The notes beneath the pieces are model-generated. The model worked only from the letters and a program-made list of their open reading frames with translations, was not told the DNA's origin and searched no databases. Made by a program: the position numbers and the translations under genes. Source: Sciscionella sediminilitoris (GTDB taxonomy: Bacteria > Actinomycetota > Actinomycetes > Mycobacteriales > Pseudonocardiaceae). Taken from it: a DNA stretch of 64,000 nucleotides. The stretch covers positions 160,817 through 224,816 of the forward strand of contig NZ_JALM01000016.1 of NCBI RefSeq assembly GCF_000737195.2, given 5' to 3'. Positions 50,933 to 59,443 of the stretch are shown in pieces. Position 1 is the first letter of the stretch. Every line of letters begins with the position of its first letter.

Positions 50933-51457
50933 GTGTCTGAGCTGAAGCAGCTGGATGCAGGCCATGCCCCGGCGGTCCTGGCCTTCGAACTGGCGAACCG
51001 TGCCTACTTCGCGACCTCGATCTCCGACCGGGGCGACGCGTTCTACGACCGGTTCACCGAGCGGCACAGCGCCATGCTCGCTGAGCAAGAGACCGGTAGC
51101 TGCGCCTTCTACGTACTGGTCACCGAGGATGGATCCGTTCTGGGCCGATTCAACCTGTACGACGTCAAGGACGGCACTGCCAACCTCGGCTACCGGGTCG
51201 CGCAGCACGTCGCCGGCCGCGGCGTTGCGACCGCGACGGTCCGGGAGTTGTGCCGGCTGGCGGCGACACGGCACGGGCTGCACAGACTGCGCGCGGTCAC
51301 CTCACACGCCAATGCCGCGTCCCAGAAGGTCCTGACCAAGGCCGGGTTCGTGCCCGCCGGCCCGGCAGATCCGGCCGACCTCGGCGGCAAACCAGGCACC
51401 TGGTATCTGCGCGACCTGGCACTCACGCCGTCCACCGGTTCCACCGACCCGCGTTGA
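50933..51457 (+). CDS. GNAT-family N-acetyltransferase (RimJ/RimL-like)
   Basis: A 174-aa GNAT enzyme. The acetyl-CoA loop is VAGRGVATATVREL (Q/R-x-x-G-x-G/A type, about 93-106), followed by ANAASQKVLTKAGF. The RimJ/RimL subgroup modifies alpha-amino groups or small molecules. GTG 50933 lies 6 bases after a TAGAGT that overlaps the preceding stop, which suggests a leaderless transcript. Confidence 0.88.
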   Translation: MSELKQLDAGHAPAVLAFELANRAYFATSISDRGDAFYDRFTERHSAMLAEQETGSCAFYVLVTEDGSVLGRFNLYDVKDGTANLGYRVAQHVAGRGVATATVRELCRLAATRHGLHRLRAVTSHANAASQKVLTKAGFVPAGPADPADLGGKPGTWYLRDLALTPSTGSTDPR

Positions 51458-51483
51458 CCAGCAAGTGTGTACTTGCGTAACGT
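51454..51483 (+). promoter_or_regulatory. promoter and operator of the ArsR gene
   Basis: TTGACC (51454-51459) and TAACGT (51478-51483) are 18 bases apart. The dyad GCAAGT-GTGT-ACTTGC (51461-51476) fills the spacer. GTG 51491 follows 7 bases after the -10 box, so translation is likely leaderless. The ArsR protein probably represses itself here. Confidence 0.65.
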
Positions 51484-51490
51484 TCTGTTC

Positions 51491-51796
51491 GTGGGAGACG
51501 TGTTCCGGGCGTTGGCCGACCCTACGCGGCGTACCATTCTCGACGAGCTCATCGGCCGGGACGGTCAGACACTGTTCGAACTCTGCGCCCGGCTGACCAC
51601 CAAGCATGGGCTCGGGTCCTCCCGGCAGGCGATCTCGCAGCATCTGGATGTGCTCGAGTCCGCCGGTCTTGTCGAGGCCCGGCGCGAGGGCCGGTACAAG
51701 TTCCATTACATCGACACCGCACCGCTGCGGCAGATCTTCGAGCGGTGGCCGGAGCAGAACACACCGAAGAGGGGACCGACATGCGAATCAACCTGA
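51491..51796 (+). CDS. ArsR-family regulator
   Basis: A 101-aa winged-HTH protein: VGDVFRALADPTRRTILDEL, then SSRQAISQHLDVLESAGLVEARREGRYKFHYID. No Cys metal site (CxC) is seen, so it may be of the SdpR-like, non-metal type. GTG 51491 is chosen from the family start and the leaderless promoter; an in-frame GTG at 51467 lies inside the operator. Its end overlaps the VOC gene by 16 bases. Confidence 0.87.
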   Translation: MGDVFRALADPTRRTILDELIGRDGQTLFELCARLTTKHGLGSSRQAISQHLDVLESAGLVEARREGRYKFHYIDTAPLRQIFERWPEQNTPKRGPTCEST

Positions 51797-52170
51797 CGAG
51801 CGTGCTCGTCGACGACCAGGACAAGGCCCTGCGGTTCTACACCGAGGTACTGGGCTTCGTGAAGAAGCACGACATCCCGATGGGCGGGCCCCGGTGGCTG
51901 ACCGTGGTCTCCCCGCAGGAGCCCGAGGGCACCGAGCTGGTGCTCGAACCGAGCGGGCATCCGGCTGTGAAACCGTTCAAGGACGCGCTCGTCGCCGACG
52001 GGATCCCGTACACCTCGTTCGCCGTCGAGGATGTGCACGCCGAACACGCGCGGCTGCGCGAGCTCGGCGTGCGGTTCACCCAGGAACCGGTCGATATGGG
52101 CACCGTGACCACCGCCGTGTTCGACGACACCTGCGGCAACCTGATCCAGATCGCGCACCAGGCAGCTTAG
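51781..52170 (+). CDS. VOC/glyoxalase-fold protein
   Basis: A 129-aa vicinal-oxygen-chelate protein: NLTSVLVDDQDKALRFYTEVLGF, ELVLEPSGHPAVKPF and FDDTCGNLIQIAH. The pairing of ArsR + VOC in one unit is common; such proteins act as glyoxalases, dioxygenases or resistance binders. The substrate is unknown. AAGAGGGG precedes ATG 51781, and the GNAT gene begins directly after its TAG. Confidence 0.88.
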   Translation: MRINLTSVLVDDQDKALRFYTEVLGFVKKHDIPMGGPRWLTVVSPQEPEGTELVLEPSGHPAVKPFKDALVADGIPYTSFAVEDVHAEHARLRELGVRFTQEPVDMGTVTTAVFDDTCGNLIQIAHQAA

Positions 52171-52677
52171 GTGATCCTCGAGACGGATCGCCTGCTGCTG
52201 CGGCCGTGGCGGGAGGCCGAGGCGGTGGTGCAGCGGGAACTGTGGACCGAACGCGATCCACGCGTGCCGCCGCATCGCCGGATCGACGCGGCCGGGCGCC
52301 CCACCCTCGCGGAGCTCGAGGAGTCGATCCGCACCGAACGGCTGTGGGCGACCGGCTTGCCCGCGATCGAGCGGAGAACCGAGCGGGATGTCATCGGCTA
52401 CTGCGGGCTGGTCGACAACGACCGGGGCCCCGCCGGGGAACCGGAACTCGCGTTCGAGCTGCTGCGCCGGACCTGGGGGCGGGGATACGCGACCGAGGCA
52501 GCCTTCGCGGTGCTGGACTGGGCACGGGCAGCGGGACACGAACGGCTGTGGGCGACGGTCTGGGACTGGAACACCGCCTCCCGCCGGGTGCTGGCCAAGC
52601 TCGGATTCACCGAGACCGCGCGGCACGAAGCGCACCCGCTGCACGGGACCACCCTGGTCACCACGAGAGAGCTCTGA
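52171..52677 (+). CDS. GNAT-family N-acetyltransferase
   Basis: A 168-aa RimJ/RimL-type acetyltransferase: ILETDRLLLRPWREAEA at the N-terminus, RRTWGRGYATEAAFAVLDWA as the acetyl-CoA loop and NTASRRVLAKLGFTETARH. GTG 52171 follows the VOC stop with no gap, making a three-gene unit (ArsR-VOC-GNAT). Its 3' end overlaps the convergent HxlR gene by 20 bases. Confidence 0.9.
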   Translation: MILETDRLLLRPWREAEAVVQRELWTERDPRVPPHRRIDAAGRPTLAELEESIRTERLWATGLPAIERRTERDVIGYCGLVDNDRGPAGEPELAFELLRRTWGRGYATEAAFAVLDWARAAGHERLWATVWDWNTASRRVLAKLGFTETARHEAHPLHGTTLVTTREL

Positions 52678-53005
52678 ACTCGGTCACGGCACCGCCGTGC
52701 ACGTGCGACCACTCGGTCAGCACGGCGATCGGCGGCAACAGCGTCCTGCCGAGCTCGGTCAGCAGGTATTCGACCTTCCCATCCGTGGCACGCCGTTCGA
52801 CAAGTCCGTGTCCCTGCAACCGCCGCAACGTCTGGGTCAGTACCTTCCGGGAGATCCCGCCGATCGCCTCGACCAGCTCGCCGTGCCTGCGGGGTTCCCC
52901 GCGCAACGCGTAGAGCACGACAACGGCCCATTTGTCGGCGATGATCTCGACCGCCAGCCGGGCTGGGCAGTCGGCGAGCAGGTCGCTCCCGGGATACGCG
53001 GGCAT
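52658..53005 (-). CDS. HxlR-family regulator
   Basis: A 115-aa winged-HTH protein of the HxlR type: C-P-A-R-L near the N-terminus (single conserved Cys), IIADKWAVVVLYALRGEPRRHGELVEAIGGISRKVLTQTLRRLQGHGLV. Such proteins often sense electrophiles through the Cys. TACCGT (53017-53012) ends 6 bases before ATG 53005, a leaderless arrangement. It is divergent from the NAD(P)H-binding gene at 53103, its likely target. Confidence 0.88.
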   Translation of the reverse strand: MPAYPGSDLLADCPARLAVEIIADKWAVVVLYALRGEPRRHGELVEAIGGISRKVLTQTLRRLQGHGLVERRATDGKVEYLLTELGRTLLPPIAVLTEWSHVHGGAVTEFRALSW

Positions 53006-53102
53006 ATCTCGACGGTAGCCCTCCGCCAGGAACCGGGAGGTACCCGGCGCCCCACTAGCGTCCGCGGTGCAGGCCATTCCCCACGCAGCAAGGAGCATGA
53101 TC

Positions 53103-54032
53103 ATGAACCGCGTTCTCGTCATCGGCGGGACCGGGGCGATGGGCCGTCACGTGGTACGGCATCTGCTCGCCACGACCGACGCCGCTGTCACCGTCCCCAC
53201 CCGTGCTCCGGAATCCGCGCACGCGACCGCACTCGGCGCGATCGCGCCCGAGCGCGTGGAACTCGTCCGCTCCGACCCGGCGGCGATCCACGCCCTGTTC
53301 CGGAACGCCGACCACGCCTTCGTCAACACCGACTTCTTCGCGACCGGCAGCGCCGTCGGCGAATACCGGCAAGGTGTCGAACTGCTGGCTGCGGCGAAGG
53401 CGGCGGGCGTGGCCCGGGTCATCTGGTCATCGCTGGACAGCGCGGTGTCCCTGACCGGGCATCCCGTCCCGCACTTCGACAGCAAGGCAGCCGTGACCGC
53501 CCACATCCACCTGATGCGGTCCGAGGAAATGCTCCGCGAGGAACACGACGGCTGGTATACGAACCACGTCTCGGTGCTGACCACCGCGCCGTACTTCGAG
53601 AACCTGTGCTCGCGCCTCGCTCCCCGACCGGACGGCCGCGGTGGCAGACAGTTCCGGCTCCCGCTCGGCACCGCCCGCTATCCACTCATCGCGCTGGACG
53701 ACATCGCCTGGTTCGCCGGGCACCTGCTCGGCAACTGGCAGTCCTGGGGCGCACGCGATCTCTCGGTGATCGGCGACAGTCTCACCGGTGCGCAGCTCGC
53801 CGAGACGTTCACCCGCGTCACCGGCATTCCCAGTGGCTACGTTCCGATGCCCGAGGCAGAGCTGCACGCCGCTCAACCCCGGTTCGGCCACGATTACGCC
53901 GCCATGTTCCGGTTCTTCGCCGAGCGCGACCTCTACGCCCGGGACCGGGACGTCGCCTTCCTGCGCCGCCTGCACCCGGAGCTGATGACGTTCGAGGACT
54001 GGCTGCGCCACACCGGATGGACGGCGGACTGA
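53103..54032 (+). CDS. NmrA-like NAD(P)H-binding protein
   Basis: A 309-aa atypical SDR. The glycine motif is VLVIGGTGAMGRHVVRHLL (about 4-22). Further elements: FVNTDFFATG, RVIWSSLDSAVSLTG, and IALDDIAWFAGHLL. There is no classical Y-x-x-x-K. The family includes NADP sensors and azo/quinone reductases. AAGGAG at 53089 with 8-base spacing supports ATG 53103. HxlR/NmrA divergence is a common pair. Confidence 0.87.
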   Translation: MNRVLVIGGTGAMGRHVVRHLLATTDAAVTVPTRAPESAHATALGAIAPERVELVRSDPAAIHALFRNADHAFVNTDFFATGSAVGEYRQGVELLAAAKAAGVARVIWSSLDSAVSLTGHPVPHFDSKAAVTAHIHLMRSEEMLREEHDGWYTNHVSVLTTAPYFENLCSRLAPRPDGRGGRQFRLPLGTARYPLIALDDIAWFAGHLLGNWQSWGARDLSVIGDSLTGAQLAETFTRVTGIPSGYVPMPEAELHAAQPRFGHDYAAMFRFFAERDLYARDRDVAFLRRLHPELMTFEDWLRHTGWTAD

Positions 54033-54131
54033 GCACCCGCACCGGTGCCAGGCGGACCGGATTCGCCCGCTCGTCGTCGCGCACGAATCCGGAAAGCACA
54101 AGGAGACAGCCGTGCGAGGTGGTGCAGAGAT

Positions 54132-55775
54132 TTATCGGTTCGCCGGAGTGGTTCGGGGGGCCGGGGCTGCTCGCTTCTCGGAGCGCAGCCGGTAGCGTTG
54201 CAGCTTCCCGTTGCTGGTACGCGGCAGTTCGGCGCGGAACTCGATCGCCCGCGGGTACTTGTACGGCGCGATCACCCGCTTGCAGTGCGCCTGCAGCTCA
54301 CCGATCTTCGCCTCGTTCCCGGGAACCCCTTCGGCGAGCACCACGAAGGCCTTGACGATGTGCCCGCGGCGCTCGTCCGGCTCTCCGATCACCGCCGCGT
54401 CCACCACATCCGGATGCCGCAGCAGCGCCTGCTCCACCTCGGGCCCGGCGATGTTGTATCCGGAGGAGATGATCATGTCGTCGCTGCGCGCCTGATACCA
54501 GAAGTATCCCTCGGCATCGCGGATGTAGGTGTCCCCGGTGAGGTTCCAGCCGTCGCGCACATACGTCCGCTGCCGCTCATCGGCGAGGTAACGGCACCCG
54601 GTCGGTCCCTTGACCGCCAGCAGTCCCGGGGTGCCGTCCGGCACCTCGGCACCGTCCATGTCGAGCACGGTCGCCACGAATCCGGGGACCGGACGGCCGG
54701 TGGATCCCGGGCGGATGTCGTCCCCGGCCGCGGAGATGAACACGTGCAGCATCTCGGTGGCTCCGATCCCGTCCACGATGCGGATCCCGGTCCGTTCGTG
54801 GAACTGCCGCCACAGTGCCTCGGAAAGCTGCTCGCCCGCGGAGACGCAGCGGCGCAGCGATCCCAGCTGCTCGGCCTTGCCCTCGGCGAGCATCGCCTTG
54901 TACGCGGTCGGAGCGGTGAACAGCACGCTGACCCCATGCTCGGCGATGGCGTCCGCGAGCTCGGCCGGGCTCGCCTTCTCCAGCAGCAGCGTGGCCGCGC
55001 CGAACCGCAACGGGAACACCACCAGCCCGCCGAGCCCGAACGTGAAGCCCAGCGGCGGGGTCCCGGTGTACACATCCGCCGGGTCCGCGCCGACGATGTG
55101 CCTGCCGAAGGTATCGGCATTGGCCAGCACATCCCGGTGGAAGTGCATGGTCGCCTTGGGCCGCCCGGTCGTGCCCGAGGTCGGCGCGAGCAGGGCGACA
55201 TCCTCGGACGAGGTCTCGACCGGATCGAATTCCGGCGCCACGGCGGCACATTCGGCCACCAGGTCATCGGATTCCCCGGAACCGTAGGTCAGCACCGGAA
55301 TGCCTACCGGATCGAGTTCCGCACGGTAGCGGTGATCGCACACGGCGAGGACGGGGCCGGTGATCTCGGCGAGCGTCTCCAGTTCCTCGGTACGCAGCAA
55401 GGGCATCGTGGTCACCACGACACCACCGGCCCGAAGCACCCCGAACCACGCGGCGACCAGCCAGGGGTTGTTCGGCCCGCGCAGCAGTACCCGGTTTCCC
55501 GGAACCAGCCCGTGTTTCTCGGTGAGCAGCCGCGCGACCCGGTTGGCCTGATCGCGGAGTTCGCCGTAGCTCCATGTCTGGCCGGGGCTGTACAGGCAGG
55601 GGCGATCCGGGCCGAACTCGGCGATCACGTCATCGAGCAGCGCCACCGCGCAGTTCAGCCGCTCCGGGTAGGCCAGCTCGGGCAGTTCGAAGCGGAATTC
55701 CGGCCACTGCTCCCGGGGCGGGAGGTTGTCCCGGCAGAACGTGTCGACGTGCGCCGAGGGATGAAGCGGTCGCAC
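54132..55775 (-). CDS. 2-aminobenzoate-CoA ligase-like AMP-dependent ligase
   Basis: A 547-aa adenylate-forming ligase. P-loop: LLAPTSGTTGRPKATMHF. A5: GIGATEMLHVFIS. A8: YFWYQARSDDMIISSGYNIAGPEVE. A10 Lys: PRTSNGKLQRYRLR. It resembles benzoate/2-aminobenzoate-CoA ligases (an aryl-acid group). With the ACMR enzyme, dehydrogenase, hydratase and RidA genes nearby, 2-aminobenzoate (anthranilate) is the likely substrate. Start GTG 55775 or 55778 (GGGAGG upstream). Strong promoter upstream. Confidence 0.85.
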   Translation of the reverse strand: MRPLHPSAHVDTFCRDNLPPREQWPEFRFELPELAYPERLNCAVALLDDVIAEFGPDRPCLYSPGQTWSYGELRDQANRVARLLTEKHGLVPGNRVLLRGPNNPWLVAAWFGVLRAGGVVVTTMPLLRTEELETLAEITGPVLAVCDHRYRAELDPVGIPVLTYGSGESDDLVAECAAVAPEFDPVETSSEDVALLAPTSGTTGRPKATMHFHRDVLANADTFGRHIVGADPADVYTGTPPLGFTFGLGGLVVFPLRFGAATLLLEKASPAELADAIAEHGVSVLFTAPTAYKAMLAEGKAEQLGSLRRCVSAGEQLSEALWRQFHERTGIRIVDGIGATEMLHVFISAAGDDIRPGSTGRPVPGFVATVLDMDGAEVPDGTPGLLAVKGPTGCRYLADERQRTYVRDGWNLTGDTYIRDAEGYFWYQARSDDMIISSGYNIAGPEVEQALLRHPDVVDAAVIGEPDERRGHIVKAFVVLAEGVPGNEAKIGELQAHCKRVIAPYKYPRAIEFRAELPRTSNGKLQRYRLRSEKRAAPAPRTTPANR

Positions 55776-55809
55776 CACACCCTCCCTTCCTTGGAACGGG
55801 TACGCCCTT

Positions 55810-55841
55810 AGTATTACTCTTTTGTGACGACAGTCAAGAGT
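55810..55841 (-). promoter_or_regulatory. ligase gene promoter with inverted repeat
   Basis: On the minus strand TTGACT (55837-55832) and AATACT (55815-55810) are 16 bases apart. The arms ACTCTT (55816-55821) and AAGAGT (55836-55841) are inverted repeats with 14 bases between, straddling the -35 box. The enoyl-CoA hydratase gene starts divergently 53 bases to the right, so control may be joint. Confidence 0.5.
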
Positions 55842-55893
55842 TCGGCATAAGAGCTAGGCTGGCGGAGACCGGGCGAACACGAAAGGTGGCGGA

Positions 55894-56721
55894 ATGAGTC
55901 CATTTCGAGGATCGGTGGCCGGAACCGAACGCTGGGAACACTTCGGATTCACGTGCGCGGACGGGATCGCGACGGTCACGCTGGACCGGCCGGACAAGCT
56001 TAACGCGCTGACCTTCGAGGCATACGCGGATCTGCGCGACCTGTTCCACGAACTGCCCCAGCGTGGCGACGCCCGGGTGCTCGTGCTGCGCGGCAGCGGC
56101 ACCGCCTTCTGCTCCGGCGGGGATGTCAACGAGATCATCGGCGAGACCCTGGCGATGGAGCCGGACCGGCTGCTCGAGTTCACCAGGATGACCGGCCAGG
56201 TGGTCAAGGCGATGCGGGAGTGCCCGATCCCGATAATCGTGGCGCTGCAAGGGATGGCGGCGGGCGCCGGGTCAGTGCTCGCACTGGCCGCCGATTTCCG
56301 CATCGGCACCCCGAAGGCGAAGTTCGCCTTCCTGTTCACCAAGGTCGGTCTCTCCGGGGCGGACATGGGCTCGGCCTATCTGCTGCCACGCATCGTGGGC
56401 CTCGGCAGGGCGACCCAGCTGCTGATGCTCGGTGACACGGTGCGTGCCGAGGCCGCCGAACGCTACGGGCTACTCACCGAACTCGTGGCGGCCGAGGAAC
56501 TGGACGACCGGGTCGGCGAACTCGCCACCCGGCTGGCCACCGGGCCGTTCCAGGGCTATGCGCAGACGAAGGCGCTGCTGACCAGGGAACTCGACATGGA
56601 CCTCGGTTCCGCGGTCGAGCTGGAGGCGATGACCCAGGCGCTGCTGATGAAAACACAGGACTACGCGGAATTCCACGCCGCCTTCAACGCGAAGCGCGAG
56701 CCTCGCTGGCAGGGTCGCTGA
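55894..56721 (+). CDS. enoyl-CoA hydratase/isomerase family protein
   Basis: A 275-aa crotonase-fold enzyme. Oxyanion loops: GSGTAFCSGGDVNEI and ALQGMAAGAGSVLALAADFRIG. TKVGLSGADMGSAYLLPRIVG follows. One of the two typical catalytic Glu residues is not clearly placed; GADMGS stands where many hydratases have Glu, so it may act as a lyase/hydrolase rather than a hydratase. Divergent from the aryl-CoA ligase gene. Matches the hydratase of 2-aminobenzoyl-CoA clusters (inference). GGTGGCGG precedes ATG 55894. Confidence 0.87.
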   Translation: MSPFRGSVAGTERWEHFGFTCADGIATVTLDRPDKLNALTFEAYADLRDLFHELPQRGDARVLVLRGSGTAFCSGGDVNEIIGETLAMEPDRLLEFTRMTGQVVKAMRECPIPIIVALQGMAAGAGSVLALAADFRIGTPKAKFAFLFTKVGLSGADMGSAYLLPRIVGLGRATQLLMLGDTVRAEAAERYGLLTELVAAEELDDRVGELATRLATGPFQGYAQTKALLTRELDMDLGSAVELEAMTQALLMKTQDYAEFHAAFNAKREPRWQGR

Positions 56722-57556
56722 CCTCCGCGGCGCCCATGGGCTGGGTACCGAGCACGGAAAGCAGCGCGAGCCGCTGCGCGTCCTCGGTGTCTGGCTCCGC
56801 GGTGTAGACCATCACCCGCAGATCGCTTCCGGCGACGCTGAGCAGATCGCAGTCCAGGGTCACCGGGCCGACCTCGGGATGGTCCACGATCTTGCGCGAG
56901 ACCTCCTGCCTGGCGACGGTCCCGGCATCCCACAGTTCGGTGAACCGTGGGCTGTGCGCGTGCAGGTCCGCGATGAGCCGCTGCAGCCGCTGGTCGTCCG
57001 GATAGCGGCTCGCGGTCCGGCGCAGGTCCCCCACCAGGCCCGCCTCGAAGGCGTGCCGCGCCTCCGGAGTGTGCCGGACCCGTGTGCCGCTGCCGAGCAG
57101 ATTGCGCCACACCGCATTGCGGTCCCGGCCGCGCAGCTCGCCGAACAGCGCCGTGTACATCGGGTTCGCCACGAGCAGGTTCAGCGCGGCGTCGTAGACC
57201 GCGACCGGCGTTCCGGTGAGCCGGTCGAGCATCCGCTGCACGCTCGGGGTCAGATAGGCGGGCACCGTACCCTGGCCCGGCGGGACCAGACCGGCGAGCC
57301 GGAACAGGTGCTCGCGTTCGTTCGGGTGCACCCGCAACGCCCTGGCCAGCGCCTCCACGATCGGCACCGAGGGATGCCGGGAACGGCCCTGCTCCAGGCG
57401 GATCACGTAGTCGACCGAGATGCCGGCGAGCATGGCCAGCTCCTCCCGGCGCAGCCCCGCCGCGCGCCGCTTTCCGCCGAGTGGCAGCCCCACCGTCTCC
57501 GGGGAGACCCGCTCGCGCCAGCCGCGGACCGCCCGGCCGAAATCCGAACCCGTCAT
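56684..57556 (-). CDS. XRE regulator with MmyB-like ligand-binding domain
   Basis: A 290-aa third MmyB-type regulator of the window. HTH: AAGLRREELAMLAGISVDYVIRLEQGRSRHPS (about 31-62). MmyB domain: NPMYTALFGEL, FTELWDAGTVARQEVSRK and HPEVGPVTLDCDLLSV. It is divergent from the SDR gene at 57657, 100 bases away, repeating the XRE/SDR pairing at 11-15 kb. Its 3' end overlaps the convergent hydratase gene by 38 bases. Confidence 0.88.
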   Translation of the reverse strand: MTGSDFGRAVRGWRERVSPETVGLPLGGKRRAAGLRREELAMLAGISVDYVIRLEQGRSRHPSVPIVEALARALRVHPNEREHLFRLAGLVPPGQGTVPAYLTPSVQRMLDRLTGTPVAVYDAALNLLVANPMYTALFGELRGRDRNAVWRNLLGSGTRVRHTPEARHAFEAGLVGDLRRTASRYPDDQRLQRLIADLHAHSPRFTELWDAGTVARQEVSRKIVDHPEVGPVTLDCDLLSVAGSDLRVMVYTAEPDTEDAQRLALLSVLGTQPMGAAEVSDPASEARASR

Positions 57557-57656
57557 GTCCCCAGTGTGCGCCCGCACGCGCCGCACGTCCTGGTACGCGT
57601 GGTCCCAGGATGTCCGGCCACTGGCCGGCGCGCCGGGCCGGGCGCATTCTCGGGGC

Positions 57657-58364
57657 ATGACGACAACACTGATCACCGGGGCAAACAAGGGCCTCGGCTA
57701 CGAAACCGCCCGTCGCCTGCTCGCCGAGGGACACACCGTCTATCTGGGCAGCAGGGATCCCGAACGGGGCCGCCGGGCCGCCGAAACGCTCGGGGCCCGC
57801 CCGGTGCAGCTCGATGTGACCGAGGACGATTCCGTCCTGGCCGCGGCGAAGACCGTCGAGGCCGAAGGCGGGCTCGACGTGCTGATCAACAACGCCGGGG
57901 TCGAGGCACGCAAGCCCGACGGGAGTGTGCCCGCGCCCGCCGAGACCACCGCCGACCACGTGCGCGCGGCCTATGAGACCAACGTCTTCGGACCGGTCCG
58001 GGTCACCCACGCCTTCCTTCCGCTGCTGCGCCGCTCGGCATCTCCGGTCATCGTGAACATCAGCAGCGGGCTCGCCTCGCTGGCCCTGGCCACCGACAAG
58101 GATTTCCCGGGATCCTGGTACCCGGGCCTGGCCTATCCCTCCTCCAAGACCGCGGTCAACATGCTCACCGTGCAGTACGCGAAGGCGTTCCCGGAGATCC
58201 GGATCAACGCCGTGGAACCCGGTTTCACCGCAACGGATCTGAACGGGCACACCGGGACCCAGACCGTCGAGGAGGGCGCCGAGGTGATCGTGCGGATGGC
58301 GACCATCGGACCCGATGGCCCGACCGGAACCTACCGCCACCTCGGCGGCCCGCTGCCCTGGTGA
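57657..58364 (+). CDS. SDR family oxidoreductase
   Basis: A 235-aa classical SDR: TGANKGLGYETARRLL (cofactor), VLINNAGVEA, NISSGLASLAL and Y-P-S-S-K (catalytic). The opening and NKG motif resemble carbonyl-reductase-like SDRs. ATG 57657 is picked over the longer frame because that would overlap the divergent regulator's coding start. Substrate unknown; probably controlled by the XRE protein. Confidence 0.88.
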   Translation: MTTTLITGANKGLGYETARRLLAEGHTVYLGSRDPERGRRAAETLGARPVQLDVTEDDSVLAAAKTVEAEGGLDVLINNAGVEARKPDGSVPAPAETTADHVRAAYETNVFGPVRVTHAFLPLLRRSASPVIVNISSGLASLALATDKDFPGSWYPGLAYPSSKTAVNMLTVQYAKAFPEIRINAVEPGFTATDLNGHTGTQTVEEGAEVIVRMATIGPDGPTGTYRHLGGPLPW

Positions 58365-58365
58365 A

Positions 58366-58995
58366 TCAGGCGAGGCAGGCGACGGATTGCCCGATCGAGG
58401 CTCCCGCCTCGCGGGCCGCCTCGTCCCGGCGGCGATGCTGTTCGGGTGATTCGGCCTCCCCGTCGTGGAGCAGGATCAGGTTCGAGCCAGAAGTCTCCAG
58501 GTAGCCGCCGATACCGTCGACGAGTGTGGTGCGCATCGCGTTCGCGTACCCTCGCCGCTCGTACAGATCCGGCCCCGCACCACCGATCCCGACGAAGTAG
58601 AGGTTGCGCGCCGCGGTGAGTTCGATCCCGGCTCCGGTGTCGTCGTAGGCCCAGCCCCGGGTGAACACCCGGTCAATCCACCCCTTCAGTGCCGCGGGCA
58701 GCGACCACCAGTGCACCGGGAACACCAGGACGATCAGGTCGAACCCCTCAAGGAAGCGCTGTTCGGCGCGGACATCCGCGGGCAGCGCGGTATCACCTCG
58801 ATACGCGTGCAGGTCCCCCGCGCCGAACACCGGGTCGAATCCGGTCGCCACCAGGTCCCGGTGCACGACCTCGGTGCAGCCGTTCCCGCGCAGCCCCTCG
58901 CGCACGGCGGATGCCGTGCCCATCGTGGCGGAGTGTGGATCCGGGTGTGCGGTGACGATCACCGCTCGAAGGCCGTTCGGCTCGCTGCTTGTCAT
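58366..58995 (-). CDS. NAD(P)H oxidoreductase, flavodoxin-like fold
   Basis: A 209-aa KefF/MdaB-type quinone reductase. FMN loop: AVIVTAHPDPHSATMGTASAV. Core: DLIVLVFPVHWWSLPAALKGWIDRVFTRGWAYDD, with the VPW-like substrate strip. It reduces quinones or nitroaromatics with NAD(P)H. ATG 58995 matches the family start; the divergent MerR gene starts 68 bases away with a dyad between. Its stop is one base from that of the SDR gene. Confidence 0.89.
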   Translation of the reverse strand: MTSSEPNGLRAVIVTAHPDPHSATMGTASAVREGLRGNGCTEVVHRDLVATGFDPVFGAGDLHAYRGDTALPADVRAEQRFLEGFDLIVLVFPVHWWSLPAALKGWIDRVFTRGWAYDDTGAGIELTAARNLYFVGIGGAGPDLYERRGYANAMRTTLVDGIGGYLETSGSNLILLHDGEAESPEQHRRRDEAAREAGASIGQSVACLA

Positions 58996-59013
58996 ACTGA
59001 CAAGCATGAACTC

Positions 59014-59027
59014 TGACATCAGTGTCA
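59014..59027 (-). promoter_or_regulatory. MerR-type operator before the oxidoreductase gene
   Basis: TGACA-TCAG-TGTCA lies between the divergent oxidoreductase and MerR genes. On the minus strand a TTGACT -35 box sits just upstream (59034-59029) and a weak -10 (CATGCT) about 20 bases later. The long spacer with a dyad fits MerR activation. Confidence 0.5.
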
Positions 59028-59062
59028 CAGTCAAGCCAGTTAAGCCAGGCAGGTCCGAGGGG

Positions 59063-59443
59063 ATGCGGATCGGGGAGCTGTGCGCCCGCACGGGCACCAC
59101 CCCGCGGATGGTCCGCCATTACGAACGGGCCGGAATCCTTTCCCCCGCACGGGAATCCAACCGCTACCGGACGTTCACCGAGGAGGACGTCGAGCTGGTG
59201 CTGGATACCCGCTGTCTGCTCGACGCGGGCCTTTCGCTCACCGATGCAGCCGAGATCGTGCGGACCGTATGCGGGGCCGAATCCGCGCCGCTGGAATCCC
59301 TGGACAAGGCACTCGACCGGATCCGGGACCGGCAACTCCGAATAGCCACCAGGATCGACGAGCTCCTCGGCATGCAGGGCAAACTCGACGAGCTCTATGA
59401 GTTGACGAGTTCCGCGCGGCTCAGCCGAGCTGGCGGGCGATGA
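59063..59443 (+). CDS. MerR-family regulator
   Basis: A 126-aa MerR protein: MRIGELCARTGTTPRMVRHYERAGIL (1-26), SNRYRTFTEEDVELVLDTRCLLDAGLSL. The C-terminal coiled coil ends at about 115. It probably activates the divergent NAD(P)H oxidoreductase. The frame is open to ATG 59006, but that would start before the operator; ATG 59063 with GAGGGG is preferred. Its last 23 bases overlap the convergent acyl-CoA dehydrogenase gene. Confidence 0.88.
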   Translation: MRIGELCARTGTTPRMVRHYERAGILSPARESNRYRTFTEEDVELVLDTRCLLDAGLSLTDAAEIVRTVCGAESAPLESLDKALDRIRDRQLRIATRIDELLGMQGKLDELYELTSSARLSRAGGR

